Assembly (NCBI GenBank): GCA_964035575.1
Contig: OZ037884.1
Location: 930,001 to 994,000 of the forward strand
Reading direction: 5' to 3'
Origin: Rhynchopus sp. YZ270_cl-10
Taxonomy: Eukaryota > Euglenozoa > Diplonemea > Diplonemida > Diplonemidae
Length of the DNA stretch: 64,000 nucleotides
Below are positions 45,099-52,836 of the stretch, piece after piece. Under the pieces are notes generated by a model that worked only from the letters and a program-made list of their open reading frames with translations, was not told the DNA's origin and did not search any database. Position 1 is the stretch's first letter. Each line of letters begins with the position of its first letter. The translations under genes were made by a program, and so were the position numbers.

Positions 45099-45236
45099 AC
45101 TCTACTCGTTTACGCGTATACCATGGGCACACGGGTCGACCATCGATGTTACTGTGAACAAACCAGCGTGCCCAATGCAGGCGTAAGCCTTGAATGGTAA
45201 AGCATGGAATAACAAGGGATCGATTCTCTTCTGGGG

Positions 45237-45358
45237 AAATGACTGTGTGCCTAACAGTGCCCTGTAGACTACTCCCAAAATGCAACACTCCGGGGGGTTC
45301 GATAATCCGCGGAGTGTCAAGAGCCTGCGTCCCAGAGGCGTTTTTGCACTATCAACTT
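45237..45358 (+). repeat. SINE-like repeat S3a
   Basis: AAATGACTGTGTGCC.., GGTTCGATAATCC (B-box-like), GCGGAGTGTCAAG, GCGTCCCAGAGGCGTTT, CTATCAACTTC. Stem ACACTCCG/CGGAGTGT encloses the B-box-like word. Confidence 0.55.
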
Positions 45359-45598
45359 CTCTTTTCCCCCGCACACCTTTCATCAACACACACCATCCAG
45401 ACCCCCTCCCATCCCTCTACATTTTCCGTTGCGCTCCAAAAAAAAAAAAAAATGGTCTAAAAAAGCTGATATTCTTGATTCCTCTCTTCTTCTTACCATA
45501 AAAACGACTCATTCCCTTCAGAATATAGTACCTCACAAATTAGTAGCTAGTATTCTCCGTTTTTTTTTTGTCAAAACGCTGTTTTCTCCCCCAAAAAA

Positions 45599-46534
45599 AT
45601 GCCTGCAAAGAAGTTCTGCCGTCATCACAGTGCTGTGGTTGCATATCGCAGTGCTCAAGACCGTCTGAGAACCTCTCGTGAGACACCGAAGCAACGTCAG
45701 GACCGTGTAGATGGGGGGCGGCATCCTAAGCAGGGCGGTGTGGTGCTGGCATCGGTCCGCACACCAGAGAGCATACTACGCTCCATAGAGAACCGTGCGC
45801 GCAAACGACTCTTATCGGAAGAAGCTGCTGAGTTCCGTTCCATCAACAGTCTTCGTATATACCACAAAGATGCGCTCGCCCTTTCTCTTCACAAAGCTGG
45901 CGCAAAGATATACGATTTGCAATGGACCGAAGCAGTGGTACGACACCGTTTGATCGAAAATGAATCGTCAGAGCACGCAAGAATGATCACACAGCAAACA
46001 CGGTTTGTCGCAAAGGCGAGGCGAAGAGATCGGCAAAAAACCTATGTAAGGCAGGCGTTGAACGAAGAAGACTTTGTTCAAGCGTTAACCTCGTTTGATG
46101 CAACGTTTCGCACAGCGTGCACAAAGGTGCGGGCTGCGGAGGAGGCGATCTCACCGTGCTCCTCTGCAGGCGGGTCGTGGAAAGGGGATGAAAGGTTTTC
46201 TACTCAGTATGCGAAGAGTGTGGACGAAGGGGGAGGTGGTGGTGGGGTGGCTTCACGTGGGAACAGTGGTAGCAACATGCTGTTGGATGTGCACGCCCCA
46301 CGGTCGTTATTGTCGACTCTGCAGCAAAAGCCTAGTGAACCGCCAGGGGACAGTGCGGTGCAAAAGAAGAAGCAGTTGGCGCCTATCCGCTACCAGAGGA
46401 GTGGTGGTGGCTGGCCGCGTGCAGGGGAATGCAAAACACGTGCCCGTGGGCAGGGCCCTCTGCAGTACTATACAGACCTCGTGCTTCGTTCGCATGACTC
46501 TGCATTACGAATGGCAGGAGCGCTTCCGATGTGA
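45599..46534 (+). CDS. Hypothetical basic protein, 311 aa
   Basis: I do not recognise the family. The sequence is complex and mostly polar, rich in Arg, Lys, Gln and Ala. Residues 1-60 are strongly basic; about 60-190 look helical with charged heptad-like stretches (RFVAKARRRDRQKTYVRQAL, EEDFVQALTSF); then a Gly-rich patch (about 205-220) and a basic, low-complexity C terminus ending YYTDLVLRSHDSALRMAG. No signal peptide or membrane segment. Codon third positions are mixed with many G/C, like the neighbouring genes and unlike the AT-rich spacers. The start is the first ATG after CCCCCAAAAAA. It could be a cytoskeletal or nucleic-acid-binding protein, but nothing decides this. Confidence 0.7.
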   Translation: MPAKKFCRHHSAVVAYRSAQDRLRTSRETPKQRQDRVDGGRHPKQGGVVLASVRTPESILRSIENRARKRLLSEEAAEFRSINSLRIYHKDALALSLHKAGAKIYDLQWTEAVVRHRLIENESSEHARMITQQTRFVAKARRRDRQKTYVRQALNEEDFVQALTSFDATFRTACTKVRAAEEAISPCSSAGGSWKGDERFSTQYAKSVDEGGGGGGVASRGNSGSNMLLDVHAPRSLLSTLQQKPSEPPGDSAVQKKKQLAPIRYQRSGGGWPRAGECKTRARGQGPLQYYTDLVLRSHDSALRMAGALPM

Positions 46535-46971
46535 GATGTGGAGCTTGAGGAAATGCGGGGGTGTGGTGAGGGGGGAAAAAAGGGGGTAGGGGGTTGGGGG
46601 GTGGCGGGGAAGCTCAGATGACGTTGCAGAAATCTACCTCACGGTGGGTGGTTATGTCGACACAGCAATAGGTACGTTTTACAACGTGACCCTCAGAAAA
46701 ATATATTTCTGGAACTCTCTTTTTTGTAAAATCCTCTTTTTTTCCAACTCCGAAGGAGCAAAAAAAATTTTGCGACAAACCCGTTTCACTTCTCCCTTTC
46801 TATACATGTATGGATTCCTCTTTTTGCGCAGTACATAGCTGGGTACCGCATGGAATGACTTTCTGGAAAAGGCATGTGACACAGGTGACCGGTGACCCGC
46901 TGATTTCCTTTTTCACCTCGTGCCCGCGACAACAGCATACCACAACAGCAGAACAACACAGAGACACAACA

Positions 46972-47952
46972 ATGGAGCTGTGCGTAAAGACCTTTGACGA
47001 CGAGACGTACGTGATTGAGGTGGGTGTGGACGACACAGCTGCGGTGATGCGGCGGAAGGTGGCGTCTGCAGTGGGGTTGCCTGAAGACGGCTTCCACATG
47101 AGGTTCGGAGGCGAAACGCTGGGAGAGGAAGCGGACATGGCACAGCTGAGTGTAGGGGACACAATTGAGTTGACGAAAACGGAGAGGTACGATATAGTAG
47201 CAGCGCTTCACGCATTGGGTGAGACCGACATCACAGCAGAGCGGCTGGGGAGCGTGGTGGATCCTGAGGTGGCGAGTTTGCTTCTGCAGGCAGAGGTTGC
47301 GACTGTGATTCCAAACAACTTCTTGACATCAGGGTCCTTCACCGAACTTGACCTGAGTGTTGAGTTGGCTGTGACTGAGGTTGGCGACAGCTTTCTTGAG
47401 ACGTGCAAAGAACTGACAAGAATCGACCTTTCTGGGTTGTGCAATGTCACGGTGATTGGTGGCTGCTTTCTGGGGGAGTGCCACTCATTGCCAACAATCG
47501 ACCTTTCGCCGTTGTGCAAGGTTAACCAAATTGGCGAGGGTTTTCTTTACGAATGCCGCTTATTGCCAACCATCGACCTTTCACCGTTGCGCAATGTCAA
47601 ACACGTTGGTGAGGGGTTTCTTTACGAATGCCTCTCATTGACAACGATCGATCTTTCGGCGTTGTGCAATGTCACGGAGATTGATGACTCGTTTATCACT
47701 GACTGCACCTCGTTGACAAGCGTCGATCTCTCAGGGCTGCGCAATGTTAAGAAAATTGGCGACTTGTTTTTTGCGACCTGCGCCTCGTTGGAAACAATCG
47801 ACCTTTCGCCGCTGTGCAATGTCACGGAGATTGGCATCTGCTTTCTCACTGACTGCACCTCGTTGACAACGATTGAGCTTTCAGGGTGCAATGAGTATCT
47901 GTCTACTACGCTTAAGGAGCAAAAACACATGAAGGACATGCGTTTTTCTTAG
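46972..47952 (+). CDS. Ubiquitin-like plus BspA-type leucine-rich repeat protein
   Basis: Predicted 326 aa. Residues 1-70 read as a ubiquitin-like fold (VKTFDDETYVIEVGVDDTAA.., RFGGETLGEEADMAQLSVGD, then TIEL), with no C-terminal Gly-Gly, so it is a built-in domain and not a conjugated modifier. Residues about 118-318 are leucine-rich repeats of exactly 25 aa (75 bp) with consensus CNVTEIGxxFLxxCxSLTTIDLSPL, the Cys-containing BspA/LRR_5 type. Such proteins bind other proteins; partner unknown. The start follows GACACAACA; the upstream open frame to 46810 is leader. The nearly uniform units indicate recent internal duplication. Confidence 0.88.
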   Translation: MELCVKTFDDETYVIEVGVDDTAAVMRRKVASAVGLPEDGFHMRFGGETLGEEADMAQLSVGDTIELTKTERYDIVAALHALGETDITAERLGSVVDPEVASLLLQAEVATVIPNNFLTSGSFTELDLSVELAVTEVGDSFLETCKELTRIDLSGLCNVTVIGGCFLGECHSLPTIDLSPLCKVNQIGEGFLYECRLLPTIDLSPLRNVKHVGEGFLYECLSLTTIDLSALCNVTEIDDSFITDCTSLTSVDLSGLRNVKKIGDLFFATCASLETIDLSPLCNVTEIGICFLTDCTSLTTIELSGCNEYLSTTLKEQKHMKDMRFS

Positions 47953-49895
47953 TAGAAAAAAACACATGCACAACCTTTTTTTCTCTGTGTTTTTCTTTTT
48001 CAAAGCCCTTTACACAAATACAAATAAATCCCTTCAAAATGAAATAGAAATAGGACGGTTCAGTTCTAGAATTTCATCTGAAATTATTCCAGAGACGAGA
48101 CGATTTCCCCCCCATCGCAGAGCGATTCGGTAAGCTCAATACAAAAACAAAAGGTTGAAGAGTGTAGCGTTACGAAAACAAAATAGGATTAGGATGCTAG
48201 CCTCCCCTTCCGGCTCTGCAAAGCTTACTGTTTTTGGTGTGGCTGACTAGGGGGCGCGAGTGCGCAGAAGTACGCAAGAAGTGCGAATCACCCTAGTCAC
48301 AGTTTTTGTTTTGTTTTTTTTCTTGAGACCACCCTGTGCGATAATGATTGTGATCAAGGTGACTGAGCTCTATCCTAGCTTAGACGCTTTGCTTTTTTTT
48401 TTTTTTTTTTTTTTTTTGCTTCGTTGGAAACATATTTTGTGAAGGGAAATGATTCAACCGTTGTGTGTGGTGTGACCTATACAAGGGTAGTGGTATACCT
48501 TAGAAGGACCTTAGAAGGACCTTTTTTACACCTTTTTTTTTGGGGGGTGCTAAAATTATTTTGTGTACATCTTTTTGGTGGTTTTTTGTGGCCAGAAATT
48601 TTCCCCAGAATTTTTTACCCACAAAAAATCAAAAAAAAAAATTTTTGATTTCGGTGCACCGGAGCCTGCGCGTGCTGTGATGGGGTCACTTTGCGCTCAG
48701 AAATGAGTGTTTTTGACCTAAAATGCATGTGTCAGTTTTTACAGGCCATTTTCAGGTTCTGTGTGCAAAATATGGTCAGTACTTGACTTCTGAAGGAAAA
48801 GTACAAAAGGAACGTGGGGCAGTTTGCGTAGATGCGAATTTTACACCCCACCATTTGACGGGCGGAGCTCGTGGAACCCAACGAAGAGTGAGAAAAAAGG
48901 ATACGCCGAAACAATAAAAGTAGCGTACCGTGCGCCTGCGGCGCAAGCTAGTATCCCACCTTCCCATGACATAGTGTCGCAGTCTACCGCCGTCTCGGAA
49001 CCCTCCTCGGCCCTTTGGTACTGGGTACTGGGTACACAGTTTTTTGATCGAAAACAAGGCCACTCCACCACAGAGAAAGCTCGGGAAAAAGTCACGTTTT
49101 CCTTAAGGAAATGCCCTAAGGAAAACCACCATACCTTAGAAGGACCTTAGAAGGACCTTTTTTACACCTTTTTTTTAGAAAAATCACACCAGTGTGACGA
49201 TTCGTTTTTATTACTGTGCTTCAGGCAAAAGGGGGTTTTCTTTATTTTTGATATTCATTTCTGATCCTCCCCCTCCTCTGCATATCATCTGCTGCGCTGC
49301 ACAATGTCACCCCCCAGTGTCTGGTGAATATTTCCCCACTCGGACATCGAAGAAAAGGGTCGAGAAGGTCCTCTCATCCTCCTCGTCATACTGCTTCAAC
49401 TTCTCCAGAAACTCCATCATCCTGAGCACTGCGGGGGTCCCCGAAGTCAGGGCTCAGCAGTCCCGGCTCAACCTTCACGGGCATCTCCTTTGCCTTCACT
49501 CGCCTAGCGTACTCCTCTGCTGAGCTCGACTGCGTCGAGGCCTCAGAGGGAGCGGGGCTGAAGTGGAACTCTGCAGATGGGCCGGTGATCTCTCGCAGAC
49601 CGTTTTGTGTCGCGAATCCCATAACAGAAGTGTCTTCTTCTGTTGTCACTAAGGAGTGATGTAGAGGATGTCGCGTCGAAGGTTCTGCTGCTCCGAAACA
49701 CAAGCTACCAGCCAGGTTTGTCCACAATAATTGTGGCATCTCCTATTGCCTTATAAGAGTCGCCTTTTACTGACGATTTGTCCGGCTGAATCCACACCTC
49801 CACCACCCACCACCAGGAATTTGCGTTTTCTTTTTCCCCCGCACAGTTCTGCTTTCTGCCGTGTTTCACACCACACCCCCTCCCCTCATCCACCA
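47953..49895. other. Spacer with a 46-bp direct repeat and minus-strand coding-like islands
   Basis: ATACCTTAGAAGGACCTTAG to TTTTTTACACCTTTTTTTT occurs at 48494-48541 and 49131-49176, bracketing about 590 bp. Inside, GTAGCGTACCGTGCGCCTGC (48920) is shared with 33.47 and 36.17 kb. For 49316-49890 see the pseudogene entry. Confidence 0.6.
49316..49890 (-). pseudogene. Possible broken minus-strand gene fragments
   Basis: The minus strand reads, in different frames, VWIQPDKSSVKGDSYKAIGD followed by ATIIVDKP (recalling the later half of a FUS/TAF15-type RRM), then SEASTQSSSAEEYARRVKAK, then MMEFLEKLKQYDEEDERTF. Composition is protein-like and unlike the spacers, but the pieces lie in different frames and no start-to-stop gene can be drawn. 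It lies just upstream of, and slightly within the leader of, the opposite-strand LRRC51-like gene. It may be a relic or a spliced gene. Confidence 0.3.
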
Positions 49896-50750
49896 ATGGT
49901 CCGCCTCCGACACACCCGCGACCCTAACGAAGCCTCCCAGCACGAACTCGACGTCGCCTCCTTGCAGGAGGGCGATGTCCGCAACTACGGCAAGCTGCTG
50001 AAGCTGTCGTTCCCCGGCAAGGACGTGCGCCCCGTGGACTTCCTTCCGGAACGCTCTGTGAAGCGCGGCCGCGTACACCACCAGGTCCTTGCCCCCATTG
50101 AACGCAAGCGCCCTCCACAGAACACCCGCCGCCACAAACCCAACGAAACCCGCAGCAGCACCCTCCGCCCTGTGAAAAGCGCGGTGACCTGCCTGGACTA
50201 TGGATTCTTCACCCTGGGAAACATTACACAGGTTTTGAGCACCCGCCCGAGGGAGCAGCGCAAACTGTGCAGCTGCTGTGGCGAAGGGAAGTACCAGGCG
50301 ACGACGTTGAACCTGGGGGGTTGCGGGTTGCGTGATGTGCAGCAGATCGCGTCTGTGGTACCCAGTGTGCTGCACCGTGGATTGGAGACGTTGACGGTGC
50401 TGAATTTGGCGTTGAACCATATCACAGATTTGCCCGACAGCATTGCGGAGCTGCAGGCATTGGTCATCTTCAACATTCAAGCGAACGACATCGCAAAAGT
50501 GTCTGTCATCCTCAAGCTAGCCCCCCTCAAATCCCTCCAAGTGCTCTCCACAAGCGGCAACCCCTGCGAAGAATCCAAACACTACAGAGAAGCCATCCTC
50601 AGAGCCCTGCCCTCTCTCCGATCGCTCAATGCAACAACAATTACAAAGTTGGATCGGGATGTGCTGTCGACCTGTCCTAGCAGACTCCCGCCGTGTCAAA
50701 TGAAGCTGTTAAATAAACTACAGCCAAATACGGATGCAGAAAAGCGATGA
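49896..50750 (+). CDS. LRRC51-like leucine-rich repeat protein
   Basis: Predicted 284 aa. Residues about 100-115 (LDYGFFTLGNITQVL) match the conserved entry motif of LRRC51 (in human LDYSFRSIHVIQDLV). LRRs follow (TTLNLGGCGL, TVLNLALNHITDLPDSI, LVIFNIQANDIAKV) and an LRR cap SGNPCEESKHYREAILRALP..ITKLDRD, matching GNPxEExxxYRxxVLxxL..VTKADR. LRRC51 is an axoneme/cilium-associated LRR protein in animals, so a flagellar role is likely by inference. The N-terminal 95 residues are basic and not conserved. An insert CSCCGEGKYQ sits between the entry motif and the first LRR. The start follows CATCCACCA; the frame open to 49731 is leader. Confidence 0.75.
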   Translation: MVRLRHTRDPNEASQHELDVASLQEGDVRNYGKLLKLSFPGKDVRPVDFLPERSVKRGRVHHQVLAPIERKRPPQNTRRHKPNETRSSTLRPVKSAVTCLDYGFFTLGNITQVLSTRPREQRKLCSCCGEGKYQATTLNLGGCGLRDVQQIASVVPSVLHRGLETLTVLNLALNHITDLPDSIAELQALVIFNIQANDIAKVSVILKLAPLKSLQVLSTSGNPCEESKHYREAILRALPSLRSLNATTITKLDRDVLSTCPSRLPPCQMKLLNKLQPNTDAEKR

Positions 50751-51010
50751 AAAATAAAAGGGGCTGTGGAACCGTGTGCGCGATATGGTGGGGGTTGTAA
50801 TCTCTTGTTTTTTAGCCTTTTCTTGGGAAGGTGTTGCGGGGTTGTATGGATAGAACCGTGCTTTTGTTTTCCAACAAGAGGGTGGATCTCCTAGGGGAAA
50901 GGGAAGGAAGGATATGGCTACAACAGCGAGAAAAAAATGTTTCGAGCAAAAAAAAACCCCCCCTCGTTGCCTCGTCGCGAGTGGCCAAGGTGGGGGGAAA
51001 AGAAAAAGAC

Positions 51011-51077
51011 AGTGGAGATTGCACAACTGTGACAACACAACCGAGGCAATATACACTACTCCAACAATTTATCAAAA
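51011..51077 (+). repeat. Short interspersed repeat, family S1
   Basis: AGTGGAGATTGCACAACTGT to CTCCAACAATTTATCAAAAG. Confidence 0.75.
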
Positions 51078-51106
51078 GAAAAAACAAGTAATTGCTATCG
51101 AAAAAA

Positions 51107-51350
51107 AGAATGGGTGCTGTGGATATGGGGAGACACACTCGATAACCATTTGCTCGATGGCTGTAGAGGGGGACTCGGCGTGTTCCAACTCGTAGTCGTC
51201 CACAGACTCCCACTCGTCATCGTCGGAGCAGTGCGGAAGGAACTTTTCCACCCTTGAAATAAGGGTGTATATTTTCTTATTCCACCAAGAGTGCTGACCA
51301 TCGTACGTCAGTCGGGGTGTGACTGAATCAATAGCCACGATTTCTTTCAA
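51107..51350 (-). pseudogene. Coding-like minus-strand fragment between S1 and S2 repeats
   Basis: Open on the minus strand with a complex translation (EIVAIDSVTPRLTYDGQHSW.., SDDDEWESVDDYELEHAESP..) ending in repeat-derived Phe residues. It is bounded by S1 on one side and S2 on the other. No family recognised; it may be an exon-like or retroposed scrap. Confidence 0.3.
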
Positions 51351-51358
51351 ACAAAATT

Positions 51359-51410
51359 ATAGTGGAGTTCATCCTCGGGTGTCTACACTAATACAACCAA
51401 GTTTTCAAAA
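51359..51410 (+). repeat. Short interspersed repeat, family S2
   Basis: TAGTGGAGTTCATCCTCGGG, then TGTCTACACTAATACAACCA, then AGTTTTCAAAA. Other copies: 57758-57807, 57971-58026, 58066-58116 and inverted 40133-40176. Parts occur near 21145 and 26072 (inverted). It shares the start AGTGGAG and an A-rich end with S1. Confidence 0.75.
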
Positions 51411-52200
51411 TTAAAAAAAATGTTCTCATTTTTTGTCCTCGCCCTTTCTTATCGAGATGACTATGCAGGGAAGCCTTGTGTCATACCAAACCCTTTTGTT
51501 GATGTGCTGCATGAAAGAGAGGCATTTCATATGACAAGTTTTGTATTTTTTTTTTTTTTGTGTTCTTGCTTAGTAGAGTTGCTATGAGGTTTCTGTTCTG
51601 TGATCCGGTCTGTTTGTGTTTTATTGCTGATTTCTTTAGATGGTATCCTCAAAATGGATGCACGGGCCACCAGTAAATAGGGTGACAACATTGCAATGGA
51701 TCAGGAGGGGAGTCTGAGCCATTTTCATTTTTTTTTTTTTTTTGTGTGATAATGTGAAGGTGACCTAAGCAGAGAGAGGCTTAGGTTCATCTTATATACA
51801 GTAAGACAACAAACACCGGTGGGGTAAAAACTAAGGTGGGTTTTGGGATTTCAAAACTCTAAACCCCCTCCGATGTTTGCTGTCTTACTGTATTTTTCTT
51901 GTTCTTTTCACTTTTTCTTTGCACCTTCTTTTCGTTTAGAAAAGAAAGTATATAAAGTAATTCTTTGCAACTTTTCAGCCTCTCCCTTTTTGTGTGATCC
52001 CCACCCACAGAGAGAACTCTTCTCGTTGTTACCAACGCGTCCCTCTTTCTCTCTCCCTCCCTCCCTCCCCTTCCCTTCCAGTACCTCAAGTGAGATCTTC
52101 AGATGTCTCCAATTCATAATAGTATTCCCCACCCCCTCCCTATTTAAACCTTTCTGTTCTGAGGTATACCTCGAAATGGCGTGGAGTAGTGCGGCTTTAC

Positions 52201-52332
52201 TGGGGGGGAGTGCATTCGCGGAGGCTGAAACTTAAAGGGGTGGAATTTGACGGAATGATATCACCAGGCGTGGAGTATGCGGCTTAATTTTGACTCAACA
52301 CGAGGGGAATGTTACCTAGGTCAAGCCGGGGC
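52201..52332 (+). pseudogene. 18S rRNA gene fragment (sense), degenerate
   Basis: GGGGGGAGTGCATTCGCGGA, GGCTGAAACTTAAAG, CACCAGGCGTGGAGTATGCG and TTTTGACTCAACACGAGG follow the universal core of the small-subunit rRNA (the region of the 926/1100 primers). Extra bases (for example GGGTGG between AAAG and AATT) show decay. A short further piece (GCGTGGAGTAGTGCGGCTTT, 52178-52197) repeats part of it upstream. Confidence 0.85.
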
Positions 52333-52343
52333 CATGATAGAGC

Positions 52344-52368
52344 GCATACTCCACGCCTGGTGGTGTCA

Positions 52369-52401
<33 letters not shown>

Positions 52402-52541
52402 ATGTACTCCCCCCTGAACCCATAATCTTTGATTTCTCGTTTCAAGGGTAGTGCCGTAGGGGCCATAATAGAGCGCCCTTCGATCCTGAGACGGCATCGT
52501 TTACAGTCGTGGACTACGACGGTATCTGATCATCTTCAAGG
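52344..52541 (-). pseudogene. 18S rRNA gene fragment (antisense)
   Basis: Reads CATACTCCACGCCTGGTGGT, TTCCGTCAATTCCTTTAAGT, GAACCCATAATCTTTGATTT and GACTACGACGGTATCTGATC on the + strand, that is the complement of about 200 nt of 18S rRNA. It is better preserved than 52201-52332 and overlaps it in content, giving a head-to-head pair. The shared word GCCATRATAGAGCGC stands at the junction and again at about 52461. A nuclear rDNA scrap, not a working rRNA gene. Confidence 0.88.
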
Positions 52542-52617
52542 GACAATGTATGGATTGACAGATTGAAAGAGCTCTTTTCTCGATTCCATTTGTATGGGTG
52601 GAGTGCCGCCGCTTCCT

Positions 52618-52712
52618 GGGACTGTATCATTGCATGGTTGGGACGTCCACCTCCCCTCGATGCACCGAATCGGACACCTAAGGTCCAAACTGTTTACGAG
52701 AGGGCTTCGTTT
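52618..52712 (+). repeat. Interspersed repeat S3b, diverged
   Basis: GGGACTGTATCATTGCATGG, GGGACGTCCACC and TGTTTACGAGAGGGCTTCG match the S3b layout. Confidence 0.55.
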
Positions 52713-52836
52713 TTTTTTTTTTTGTATTTCAAGACTTTCTTTTTCCAATCCCCTAAAAATTCACACTTCCAGGTCTTTTCTTTATTCACTGATTTCTTGT
52801 CATTAATTTGACTCTCATTCTTATCTTTTTTGAATA

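Larger units (their letters stand above)
44174..45598. other. Gene-free stretch with SINE-like repeats
   Basis: Holds repeats S3b (45016-45098) and S3a (45237-45358). The minus strand at about 45100-45260 is open (SLVIPCFTIQGLRLHWARWF..) but overlaps the repeats and is not called. Confidence 0.5.
50751..52200. other. Spacer with S1 and S2 repeats and a hairpin
   Basis: S1 repeat at 51011-51077, S2 repeat at 51359-51410, family H hairpin at 51757-51800, and a coding-like minus island at 51107-51350 listed separately. Otherwise AT-rich without gene signals. Confidence 0.55.
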
